From positions 1-56,445 of the forward strand of contig CAJXKK010000018.1 in the NCBI GenBank assembly GCA_913055615.1: a stretch of DNA of 56,445 nt. The letters run 5' to 3'. Origin of the DNA: an uncultured Ectothiorhodospiraceae bacterium. Its GTDB lineage: Bacteria > Pseudomonadota > Gammaproteobacteria > XJ16 > Halofilaceae. The first letter of the stretch is position 1; every line of letters begins with the position of its first letter. A program made the translations under genes and the position numbers. Under the pieces are notes generated by a model that was given only the letters and a program-made list of their open reading frames with translations, ran no database searches and was not told the DNA's origin. Positions 38,723 to 46,729 of the stretch are shown in pieces.

Positions 38723-39891
38723 GCCCCACCCTCCGTGACGGTGATCCGGCCATCGATGCCGTCCGCACCCCGATCGGCACCCCGTAGTTCAGCGCCAAGG
38801 CCCGCCTCGGTGAACCCGCGCTGGACGCGGTCGAGCACCTGCAGCTCGTCCGCCGCGATCTCGAGCTCGAGCGTAGCGCCGCGCCAGGTCAGGCCGGTCA
38901 GCCGCGCGTCGGAGTCCTCGGCCAGCACACCGCCGGCGCGCGCGAGCAGTTCAGCGAAATCGGCGCCGCCGTCGCCTCCATCGCGCAGAGAGCGAAGGCG
39001 TGCCGCCATCTGCGCCCGCGGATCCTGGACCTCCTGCACATCGGGGAAGGCCTGCCCGAAGATCGTCTGCATCCGCTCGCGCAGTTGCGCTTCACGCGCT
39101 CCGAGCTCGGCATAATCGAGCGCGAGATCGACACCTACGACGGCGAGCAGCGCGGCACCGATGACCGCCGGCAGGCGCCACCGGCGCAGTTGACGGCCGG
39201 TCCGCTCGCGCCGGCTGTAGGCACCCTGCAGCAACTCGATGCCGCCTCGATCGCTGAACACGGTGGCCGGATCGTCGATCGGCTCGGGTGCCCCGAGCGC
39301 GGCCGCCAGGTCCGGCGGCCACTCCGCGCCGGCCGCGCCCAGCCGGCGGATCCGGCCCGGCTTTTCGCGGGCGCCGGCGACCACCATGAGCATCTGCGGG
39401 TCACAGGCGAAGCCGCCATCCTCGGCGGTGCGCACAATGACGGAGCCGGCCTCCTCCAGCGCCATCCATTCATCCGTCGCCGGCGCGGGCAATGCCAATG
39501 GCTCGGGGCGCGCCGACACAGGCTCGATACCCGCGATCGCGCAGCGCTTCAGCCAGGCGTCCAGGGTACGCCGGGCGACGACCGCTACAGACCATTCGCC
39601 GCTATCGTGATACCGGCCGAGCGCGAAATGGAGCGACTCGACAGCGTCGACCAACCGGTCTTCGAGCGCCCAGGGGATCGCGGCCTGCGCACGCGCGCGC
39701 TGCGTTGCGGGGACGGCGACCCGGGTAATCAGGACATCGGCCCCGGGCACCAGCAGATGAACGCGCCGGCCTGCGGCCGTCTCGGCGGCCGCGCTCAGCG
39801 GGCCGCGGTCACTGATGGTGCCTTCGGGGTCATGCCACACGCAGTCATCGTCTTCGGTGGCCGCCAGGCGGACGATCAGATCCCCCGCCAT
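38719..39891 (-). CDS. gspL: Type II secretion system protein L
   Basis: This 390-residue protein has an actin-like cytoplasmic domain (1-230) that binds the GspE ATPase, one membrane helix (about 242-260) and a periplasmic ferredoxin-like domain. Family features are VHLLVPGADVLITRVAVPAT, QARAQAAIPWALEDRLVDAV and a Trp/Arg-rich juxtamembrane stretch. GGAGGGG precedes the ATG chosen; a GTG six codons earlier is possible. The gene overlaps gspM and is separated from gspK by 108 bases without features. Confidence 0.88.
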   Translation of the reverse strand: MAGDLIVRLAATEDDDCVWHDPEGTISDRGPLSAAAETAAGRRVHLLVPGADVLITRVAVPATQRARAQAAIPWALEDRLVDAVESLHFALGRYHDSGEWSVAVVARRTLDAWLKRCAIAGIEPVSARPEPLALPAPATDEWMALEEAGSVIVRTAEDGGFACDPQMLMVVAGAREKPGRIRRLGAAGAEWPPDLAAALGAPEPIDDPATVFSDRGGIELLQGAYSRRERTGRQLRRWRLPAVIGAALLAVVGVDLALDYAELGAREAQLRERMQTIFGQAFPDVQEVQDPRAQMAARLRSLRDGGDGGADFAELLARAGGVLAEDSDARLTGLTWRGATLELEIAADELQVLDRVQRGFTEAGLGAELRGADRGADGIDGRITVTEGGA

Positions 39892-39999
39892 GGCCCCTCC
39901 GTCGTCCACGCGATGCGGGCCGGTCCATCCGCCGCTGGTCGGCGCCGGGCAAAAATGCGCACCTGCGCTGCCGCCATGTCCATTTCCATCGCCATCCAG

Positions 40000-41025
40000 T
40001 CAGTTGGGCGTCCGGGCGCGCCGGAATACGCGAGAGGCGCCATTATCGTCGCGGGCCAGCCAACTATAAAGCCTGTACTCGATCGCGCCGATCTGCACAT
40101 CGACCCGCACACGGAAATACGAGGTCCCGATGGCAAGCGCCCCTCCGACGCCCCCGGGCGCGTCGCCGGCACCGGTTTCATTGCCGGTTTCGGTGCCATC
40201 GCCGCCGCCCCGCTGGATCGCCTGACGTACCAATGGATGGCGGCGGAAGGCATCCACGCTGTCGAACGGCTCCTCCGCTACGAGTTCGGCGAGCTGTTCC
40301 GCTTCGCCCTCGCCAAGCCCCGGGACAATCATGCGCAGCACCGTCGGTGTCGCCGTATTCACGTTGATGTCGGTGGCCTCTGGAAGCGCGGTGACATGCG
40401 GCGCCAGCTGGCGCCACGCCGCGGCGTCGATACCGCGGATCAGCCGCATTTCACTGGCCGTTGCCGCCGGTTGATTGGCGGCCTGGTAGGGGTCTTGAAG
40501 CGCGGCGTAGAAATCGTCCTCGGCGCCGCCGGGATACGTGGTCTCACTGTTCGCGTCGAGCCAGTCGATCACGGCCTGGGCGATCTCCCGCTCCAGGCCA
40601 AGGATCTGCAGCAGTCGTTCGAAGCGGGCGATCGCGGTCGCATCCACGCGATCACCGACCATCAGACTGTTGATGTTGAACCGGCTCTGGGCATCGATGA
40701 TCCGCCCCGTCACCTGCCCCCCTTCGATGGGCAGTGGCGGCAAATCCTGCGCCCAGACCTCGTCCAGGCTATCGATGTCCGGATTCCGGTCCGGGTCGCT
40801 GCCGCCCGAGGTCGTTTGCCCCTCGCCGCGCCGGTCGCGCGCGAGGATCCCCATCGCCCAGGATTCGCCGCCGAGAGCGATCTGGTGCGCCTGGGTGAGC
40901 GCGATCCGGTTGCCGGTGCGACGGATGTCGAACTGGTGGTCACCGGTCATCGAGGCGGCCGCGGCCGTCGCCAGGGCGACCACGAAGAGCACGGTGATCA
41001 GCGCGACGCCGCGCTCGCCCTTCAT
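40000..41025 (-). CDS. gspK: Type II secretion minor pseudopilin GspK
   Basis: This 341-residue large minor pseudopilin forms the pilus tip with GspI and GspJ. A short prepilin leader (MKGERG) is followed by VALITVLFVVALATAAAASM; as usual in GspK, the +5 Glu is missing. The SRFNINSL motif and DINVNTATPTVLRM (the SAM-like domain) are conserved. The start overlaps the gspJ stop (ATGA). Length agrees with the family. Confidence 0.93.
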   Translation of the reverse strand: MKGERGVALITVLFVVALATAAAASMTGDHQFDIRRTGNRIALTQAHQIALGGESWAMGILARDRRGEGQTTSGGSDPDRNPDIDSLDEVWAQDLPPLPIEGGQVTGRIIDAQSRFNINSLMVGDRVDATAIARFERLLQILGLEREIAQAVIDWLDANSETTYPGGAEDDFYAALQDPYQAANQPAATASEMRLIRGIDAAAWRQLAPHVTALPEATDINVNTATPTVLRMIVPGLGEGEAEQLAELVAEEPFDSVDAFRRHPLVRQAIQRGGGDGTETGNETGAGDAPGGVGGALAIGTSYFRVRVDVQIGAIEYRLYSWLARDDNGASRVFRRARTPN

Positions 41026-41681
41026 TGCTGCACCCCCTGACCGCCGGTCGGCTCTGCGGGTACCGGTGGGCGGTCCGCGGCGGGGCGCGGCAGTGCCACC
41101 AGACGCCGGATCTCCCCCCAGTCCATGAGTTCCAGCGTCACCTCGACCGCGCGCGGCATGTCGGCTACGGCATCGGGCACGTTCAGCGGCGGCCAGCGTG
41201 GTGACCACTCGCCCTCGCCGTCCCGGAAACGCAGCGTGACGCCATCGACGCGCTCCAGAAGCCGCCGCCGCACGGGTTCCACCTGCGCCGGCGTATCCGG
41301 CCGCGCGCGGGTCTGGCGCACGAGTTGCTGGTCGTCGAGTAGCCATTCCACGCGTGCGAGCGTGCTGCGCGGCAGGCGGGCGGGATTGGGCCAGCCGCCG
41401 CGGGTCACGGCGAGCAGCGGTTCGATGTCGGGGCCGGGTGCATACAGCGGCGCGCGCTGACGCGGCTGCACGCTGCGCACGGACCGGTTTGTGGCCTGGG
41501 CGAGATCCTCGACAAGCGTGTCGACGGCGTACTGAACCGCGGCGAGGCGATCCGATTGCGCGCGCGTCGCCTCGCGGGCATCGAGGACCGCGAACAGCCC
41601 CGTGTAGGCGGCCGCACCGATCACCGTGAAGATCGCCAGCGCCACCAGCAGTTCCAGCAGGGTGAAACCGCGCCGGGTCAA
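41022..41681 (-). CDS. gspJ: Type II secretion minor pseudopilin GspJ
   Basis: This 219-residue protein carries the prepilin signature RRGFTLLELLVALAIF, cleaved after Gly by the prepilin peptidase GspO/PilD. The only start that leaves a normal leader is TTG 41681, overlapping the gspI stop (TTGA); longer starts give a leader that is far too long. RARPDTPAQVEPVRRRLLER and similar central parts are variable. The gene overlaps gspK by four bases. Confidence 0.9.
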   Translation of the reverse strand: MTRRGFTLLELLVALAIFTVIGAAAYTGLFAVLDAREATRAQSDRLAAVQYAVDTLVEDLAQATNRSVRSVQPRQRAPLYAPGPDIEPLLAVTRGGWPNPARLPRSTLARVEWLLDDQQLVRQTRARPDTPAQVEPVRRRLLERVDGVTLRFRDGEGEWSPRWPPLNVPDAVADMPRAVEVTLELMDWGEIRRLVALPRPAADRPPVPAEPTGGQGVQQ

Positions 41682-42103
41682 GGGCCGCCCTCCGCATCCG
41701 GATCGGCGTCCGCGTCCGCAACGACGTCGGGTATCGGCGCGAATCCGGTCATTCGGGCGATGGGCTCGCTGTCTTCGTCGAGGCGCACGGCGACCTCGAT
41801 CCGCCGGACCGTGTCGTCCTCGGTCGCGCTCACCTCGGCCTCCCACAGCCACGTGCGCCGGGCCATGTCGACCTCGCCATCGCGGCTGCCGGTATCCACA
41901 CCGTCGGGCTCCAGCCGAATCCCGGTAATCCGATCCGCCGCGATCCAGCTCGCCAGGGTGCGATCGCGCAGGTAGTCGAGGTTCTGCGCCCGATGGGTCC
42001 CCGACTGCACCAGCACCGTCATGGCGACCGCGAACACGAACAGCGCCACCAGGACCTCGAGCAGTGTGAAACCGCGGGCCCGCACGGAACGCCGCAACGG
42101 CAT
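41678..42103 (-). CDS. gspI: Type II secretion minor pseudopilin GspI
   Basis: This 141-residue pseudopilin has the leader MPLRRSVRARG and the processed N-terminus FTLLEVLVALFVFAVAM with Glu at +5. It is short, as expected for GspI, and has an acidic C-terminal tail (DADADPDAEGG). The ATG overlaps the gspH stop (ATGA). It acts with GspJ and GspK at the pseudopilus tip. Confidence 0.92.
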   Translation of the reverse strand: MPLRRSVRARGFTLLEVLVALFVFAVAMTVLVQSGTHRAQNLDYLRDRTLASWIAADRITGIRLEPDGVDTGSRDGEVDMARRTWLWEAEVSATEDDTVRRIEVAVRLDEDSEPIARMTGFAPIPDVVADADADPDAEGGP

Positions 42104-42636
42104 CAGAACCGCTGCTCCGACAGCGTCAGCCACTGCTCGTCGCCCGGCTGAATGCGGTACTCGGTGTCGGTGTCGTCAGACAGGATACGAATCGAGAATT
42201 CCGGGACGATCTCGCCGCCGGCGAGGAAGAAGATCTGCGGCCGGACGGCGTCCTCCTCCTCGGCCGTCCCCTCCCCACCGAAGAGCTCGACGTCGAGGCC
42301 GTCGATCTCGACATCGATGGCCATGGCCTGTGGCAACTCGTGCGGATCGAGCAGACCGCCCTGCTCCAGCATCCGCCATTGCTGCTCACCCAGGCCATAG
42401 AACAGGTAGCCGTCGCGCTCGAAACGCACACCGAGCGAACGCGCCTGCATGACCGCTTCCTCGCGCGCGAGGTCCATGCGCGCGAGGATCCGCTGAGCCT
42501 CTTCGCGCTGGAGGTCACGCGGCGACGGCCCGCCCACGCTCAGCATAGCGAACGACACGAGCAGGCCCACGAGCAGGAGTACGACCACCAGTTCGATCAG
42601 CGTGAAGCCGCGGGTGGTCCGCAGACCAGGAGTCAT
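42103..42636 (-). CDS. gspH: Type II secretion minor pseudopilin GspH
   Basis: This 177-residue pseudopilin has the leader MTPGLRTTRG and then FTLIELVVVLLLVGLLVSFA. REEAVMQARSLGVRFERDGY matches the GspH domain. The ATG chosen leaves a ten-residue leader; a TTG five codons earlier would also work. It follows gspG after 44 bases on the same strand. Confidence 0.92.
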   Translation of the reverse strand: MTPGLRTTRGFTLIELVVVLLLVGLLVSFAMLSVGGPSPRDLQREEAQRILARMDLAREEAVMQARSLGVRFERDGYLFYGLGEQQWRMLEQGGLLDPHELPQAMAIDVEIDGLDVELFGGEGTAEEEDAVRPQIFFLAGGEIVPEFSIRILSDDTDTEYRIQPGDEQWLTLSEQRF

Positions 42637-42680
42637 CGTGGTGGCCACCAAGCCGGCGGCGCGGCGCCGGGGGCCTGCAT

Positions 42681-43133
42681 TCAGCCCCCGCCGTCGGTGT
42701 TCCAGTTGCCGATATCCGCGTTCTCGTCCTGACCGCCGGGAGAGCCGTCGGCGCCGAACGAATAGATATCGATCTCGCCATGCTCGCCGGGATTGAGGTA
42801 CTGGTACGGATTGCCCCAGGGGTCGCGGGGCACCTGGCGGAGATAACCGCCCTCCTTGTAATTCTTCGGCTCCGGCCCGCTTGTCGGCCGTTCCACCAGC
42901 GCCTCGAGGCCCTGCTCCGTGGACGGGTAGCGGAAATTGTCGAGCTTGTAGAGATCAAGCGCGCTCTCGATGGCGCGGATATCCTGGGCCGCCTTGGCCT
43001 TTCGCGCCTTGGCCGGCTCGTCCATAACACGCGGGACCACGACGGCGGCCAGAATGGCGAGGATCGCCACGACCACCATCACCTCGATCAGCGTGAAGCC
43101 GCTCCCGCGACGGATACTGTGACTGGACAACAT
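42681..43133 (-). CDS. gspG: Type II secretion major pseudopilin GspG
   Basis: This 150-residue major pseudopilin has the leader ending RRGSG, then FTLIEVMVVVAILAILAAVV. The conserved VPRVMDEPAKARKAKAAQDI and the C-terminal calcium-site region (GNPYQYLNPGEHGEIDIYSF, GADG, ENADIGNW) identify it clearly. It is the first gene of the gspG-H-I-J-K-L-M-N run; gspC, gspD, gspE and gspF are not adjacent. The 104 bases upstream, before ubiC's end, must hold its promoter if it is not cotranscribed. Confidence 0.96.
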   Translation of the reverse strand: MLSSHSIRRGSGFTLIEVMVVVAILAILAAVVVPRVMDEPAKARKAKAAQDIRAIESALDLYKLDNFRYPSTEQGLEALVERPTSGPEPKNYKEGGYLRQVPRDPWGNPYQYLNPGEHGEIDIYSFGADGSPGGQDENADIGNWNTDGGG

Positions 43134-43237
43134 GATTCGTTCCCTGGTTCTGGCGCTCGACAGGTACCGCGAGGCCACAAAGATCCGGCATTCCGATATT
43201 CAAGGATAATACGCCTGCGTAGACGCCGCCCAGCGGA

Positions 43238-43786
43238 TCAGCCAGCACCCGTGTCGTGCAGTACCGGCAGAAAGAATTCACTCACCAGCAATGGCACATC
43301 GCCGAGCCGGAACACGGCCCGTCGGCCCCAGACCGGCACGTCGACCGGTGATGGCCGTGCGATCCCCGCCTGGCGCAGCGTCAAACGGGCGATCTGATAC
43401 GGCTCGCGCCGGGCGCTGCGATCGGCGAACAACAGCGCACCCAGCGGTCGCCGCCCCAGCCCGGCGAGGCGCCGCTGACGACCACGCAGGCTGGCGAGCG
43501 GGATAATGGTCCGGGCGACGACCAGCGGGCGCGTATCACAGCACAATTCGACCTCGCGCACCAGGGCGCGCCCGCCGGGCGGAATCCCCAGCAGCGCGGC
43601 CTCGTCGCGCCGCGGCGGAGCAACCCGTTGGCGCAGAATCCGCAGATGGAATTGCCCCGGGCAACGCGCGCGGATGTGCGCGGTCAGCGACCCGCCGGCG
43701 AACAGCCAGGCGCGGACCGCTGCCGGCACGCGCCCGCGGTGCAGCGCATCGGCCCGATACCAGTATGGATTGCGCGTGGGCGTCAT
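43238..43786 (-). CDS. ubiC: Chorismate-pyruvate lyase UbiC
   Basis: This 182-residue enzyme makes 4-hydroxybenzoate from chorismate, the first step of ubiquinone synthesis. It has WLFAGGSLTAHIRARCPGQF with the RxxxxxF-type pattern of the family, LVREVELCCDTRPLVVARTI, and RPLGALLFADRSARREPY. It ends with a FxLxDxPLLVSEFFLP pattern. It follows recG by 24 bases on the same strand, so it is likely the last gene of the gmk-to-recG set. Confidence 0.9.
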   Translation of the reverse strand: MTPTRNPYWYRADALHRGRVPAAVRAWLFAGGSLTAHIRARCPGQFHLRILRQRVAPPRRDEAALLGIPPGGRALVREVELCCDTRPLVVARTIIPLASLRGRQRRLAGLGRRPLGALLFADRSARREPYQIARLTLRQAGIARPSPVDVPVWGRRAVFRLGDVPLLVSEFFLPVLHDTGAG

Positions 43787-43810
43787 CGCTTCGATTCCTC
43801 TGCGCAGCGC

Positions 43811-45901
43811 TCAGGCATCACCATAGCGCTCCCCATCCGCCAGCCAGCGGGCGATCAGCAGATCGACCGCCGCCGGATCCGCCCCGAGCACGGATTCGGC
43901 GCACTCGCGCACCCGCGGCAGCAGGGCCGCATCGCGCATCGGTTCAGCGATGCGGAAACCGACCGCCCCGGTCTGGCGCGTACCCAGGACCTCTCCGGGT
44001 CCGCGCAGCTCCAGATCCTTCTCCGCGATCCGGAAACCGTCGCTGGTCTCGCGCAGCGTGCCGAGCCGTGAGCGGGCCGTTTCCGACAGCGGCCCTTCGT
44101 AGAGCAGCACGCAGAGACTCGCGTCGGCCCCGCGCCCGACCCGGCCGCGCAGCTGGTGGAGCTGCGACAACCCCAGGCGCTCGGAATTCTCGATCACCAT
44201 CAGGCTCGCGTTGGGCACGTCGACTCCGACCTCGATGACCGTGGTCGCCACCAGCAGATCGATCTCGCCACGCTGGAACGCCCCCATCACGGCCTCCTTG
44301 TCGGCCCCCTTGAGCCGTCCATGGACCAGACCGACCCGCAGCCCGGGCAGCGCCTCGGCCAGTGCCTGTTCGGTCTCGGCGGCCGCCTGGCCGGCCTGGG
44401 CCTCGGAGACCTCGATCAGCGTGCACACCCAGTACGCCTGACGGCCCTCCCCGCAAGCGCTGCGCACCCGCGCGACCACCTCGTCACGGCGCGTCGATGA
44501 CACGGCGATGGTCTCGACCGGCTGGCGCCCGGGCGGCAGTTCATCGATCACCGAGCTGTCCAGATCGGCATAGGCCGTCATCGCCAGCGTGCGCGGAATC
44601 GGTGTGGCCGTCATGATCAGCTGATGCGGCACGATCCCGCCGGCCTGCCCCTTCTCACGCAGCGCCAGGCGCTGGTGGACGCCGAAGCGGTGCTGTTCGT
44701 CGATCACCGCCAGGCCCAGGCGCGCGAAGTTGACGTCCTCCTGAAACAGCGCGTGGGTGCCGATCGCGACGCCGGCCTCGCCGCTGGCGATGGCCTCAGA
44801 CTCGCGCCGCCGCGCGCCGGCTGCGAGCCGGCCCGTCAGCCAGCCGATGCGGATACCGAGCGGCTCCAGCCAGGCGGCGAAACTCCGGTAATGCTGTTCC
44901 GCCAGCACCTCGGTCGGCGCCATGACCGCGGCCTGATACCCGGCCTCGATACACCGCAGGGCAGCGAGCGCGGCGACGACCGTCTTGCCGGAACCGACAT
45001 CACCCTGCACGAGCCGCAGCATCGGCCAGGGTTGTTGCAGATCGGCCTCCACTTCCCGCACGACGCGTTCCTGGGCGCCGGTCAGCGCGAACGGCAGAGC
45101 GGCGCGCAGGGCCCCGGAAAGTCGGCCGTCGCCCGCCAGCAACGGCGCCGAACGCGAGCGCGCACGCTGGCGCAGGCGCAGCAGGCTCAGGTGATGCGCG
45201 AGCAGCTCCTCGAACGCGAGCCGGCGGCAGGCCGGATGGCTGCCGGCGAGCAGCGCCGCGGTGTCGACATCGGGCGGCGGTCGATGCACGGTCACCAGCG
45301 CCGCATGCAACGACGGCAGACCGTCCGGGGCAAAGTCGACCAGCGGGTCCGCCAGCGATACCCCGCGCCCGATGTGCTCGAGCGCCGCCGTGGTCACGCG
45401 CCGCAGCGTCGCCTGGCCTACGCCTTCGGTCGCCGGATATACCGGCGTCAGGGCGTCATCGACCGCCGGCGCCGCATCGGGGCCGAGCAACCGGTATTCG
45501 GGGTGCGCGATCTCGAGGCCCGAGGGCCCATGCCGGACCTCGCCATAGAGGGCGATGCGGGCACCATGGACCAGCTGCTGGCGCTGGCGCTCCGCGAAGT
45601 GGAACCAGCGCAGCGTCAGGCCACCGGTGCCGTCATGGACCCGCGCCGCCAGTGCACGCCGGCGGCCATGGACGACACTCGCGTGCTCGACCGTCGCATC
45701 GACGACCGCTTCATCGCCGGGGCGCAGTTCGCCGATCCGGCGTACGCGCGTGCGATCCTGGTAACGCAGCGGCAGATGGAACAGGACATCCGCGACGCTC
45801 GCCAGGCCGAGCCGCGCCAGGCGCTCGGCGAGGCGCTCACCGACCCCGGGCAGCGCCGTGACCGGCGTCGTCTCGGCCCGGGTCGTCTCGGCCTGGGTCA
45901 C
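43811..45901 (-). CDS. recG: ATP-dependent DNA helicase RecG
   Basis: This 696-residue helicase remodels stalled forks and branched DNA. The N-terminal wedge domain (about 50-150) contains FHLPLRYQDRTR. The helicase part has Walker A GDVGSGKT at 300-307, the DEQH box in VIDEQHRFGVHQR, and ATPIPRTLAM. RLGLSQLHQLRGRVGRG and the TRG-region DLELRGPGEVLGTRQTG close the fold. ridA lies immediately upstream (four bases), consistent with the gmk-rpoZ-spoT-ridA-recG order. Confidence 0.97.
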   Translation of the reverse strand: MTQAETTRAETTPVTALPGVGERLAERLARLGLASVADVLFHLPLRYQDRTRVRRIGELRPGDEAVVDATVEHASVVHGRRRALAARVHDGTGGLTLRWFHFAERQRQQLVHGARIALYGEVRHGPSGLEIAHPEYRLLGPDAAPAVDDALTPVYPATEGVGQATLRRVTTAALEHIGRGVSLADPLVDFAPDGLPSLHAALVTVHRPPPDVDTAALLAGSHPACRRLAFEELLAHHLSLLRLRQRARSRSAPLLAGDGRLSGALRAALPFALTGAQERVVREVEADLQQPWPMLRLVQGDVGSGKTVVAALAALRCIEAGYQAAVMAPTEVLAEQHYRSFAAWLEPLGIRIGWLTGRLAAGARRRESEAIASGEAGVAIGTHALFQEDVNFARLGLAVIDEQHRFGVHQRLALREKGQAGGIVPHQLIMTATPIPRTLAMTAYADLDSSVIDELPPGRQPVETIAVSSTRRDEVVARVRSACGEGRQAYWVCTLIEVSEAQAGQAAAETEQALAEALPGLRVGLVHGRLKGADKEAVMGAFQRGEIDLLVATTVIEVGVDVPNASLMVIENSERLGLSQLHQLRGRVGRGADASLCVLLYEGPLSETARSRLGTLRETSDGFRIAEKDLELRGPGEVLGTRQTGAVGFRIAEPMRDAALLPRVRECAESVLGADPAAVDLLIARWLADGERYGDA

Positions 45902-45905
45902 GAAC

Positions 45906-46292
45906 TCAGTCGGCGAGCGAGACGATCGCGTCCACCTCGACCGGCACGCCTTTCGGCAACGCCGCCACGCCCACGACCGCGCGCGCCGGGTAGGGCTCGT
46001 CGAAGAACTCGCCCAGCACCTCGTTGACGATCGGGAAGTTGCTCAGGTCGGTCAGGTAGACGTTGAGCTTGATGACCTGATCTAGCCGGCCACCGGCGGC
46101 CTCGGTGACGGCCTGGACGTTGGCGAACACGCGGCGGATCTTCACGTTGATATCGCCGTCGTCGATTTCCATCGTCTCGGGCACCAGGGGGATCTGGCCA
46201 GAGACATAGACGGTATCGCCGGTCACCACGGCCTGGGAATACGCCCCGATCGCCGCGGGCGCGGCATCGGTCTGAATCACGCGTCGGGTCAT
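45906..46292 (-). CDS. ridA: RidA family enamine/imine deaminase
   Basis: This 128-residue trimeric protein removes reactive 2-aminoacrylate and related enamines made by PLP enzymes. AIGAYSQAVVTGDTVYVSGQ, IKLNVYLTDLSNFPIVNEV and the signature PARAVVGVAALPKGVPVEVD with its catalytic Arg are conserved. The start reading MTRRVIQTDAAP gives the family N-terminus. It is separated from spoT by module C, which breaks up an otherwise compact operon. Confidence 0.95.
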   Translation of the reverse strand: MTRRVIQTDAAPAAIGAYSQAVVTGDTVYVSGQIPLVPETMEIDDGDINVKIRRVFANVQAVTEAAGGRLDQVIKLNVYLTDLSNFPIVNEVLGEFFDEPYPARAVVGVAALPKGVPVEVDAIVSLAD

Positions 46293-46389
46293 GTCGAACT
46301 CCGGATCAGTAGGCAAGCGCGGATGCGCGAGTGTACAAAGCACACGCCCCGCTGGCGAGGCCCCTCGTGCTTGTTGCAGAGACCGTTAA

Positions 46390-46697
46390 GAACCACGAAT
46401 GGACACGAATGGCTGCCGCAGGGGCCGAGAGGGTATCGGAGCTTCGCGGAGGGCGTAGGGGGCATGAAGAGGGGGATGGGAACCACAGATGAACACAGAT
46501 GGACACAGATAAAGTCAAAGGCGCTCAATGGCAGACGGCGAAGGCGTGATCTCACTTCATCGCCGGTTTTGACCTTATCTGTGTCCATCTGTGTCTATCT
46601 GTGGTTCAGAACAAGACGTCGCTCTGCGCAAGCGTCTCAGCGGAGCTCCCGGAAGCCCTTCATGCCCCGGAGACCCATTCGTGTTCATTCGTGGTTC
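46390..46697. repeat. Octamer-armed inverted module C (between spoT and ridA)
   Basis: The 437 bases between spoT and ridA hold no believable gene. Outer arms at 46390-46412 and 46675-46697 are made of CACGAATG units (22 of 23 match). Inner arms at 46480-46520 and 46567-46607 are of the CACAGATG type and pair along about 40 nt with few mismatches. Between the two pairs, GGAGCTTCGC and its near complement recall the GCGAAGCTCC motif in modules A and B. No core element is present. The spacer inside the inner arms is only about 46 nt. Confidence 0.88.
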
Positions 46698-46729
46698 GCT
46701 TTTTCGTCCCCGAGACCGGGATCGGTAAA

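Noticed and set aside
39085-41040. A 651-residue plus-strand frame across gspL and gspK
   Set aside because: Antisense to two clear type II secretion genes; no domain pattern in its translation.
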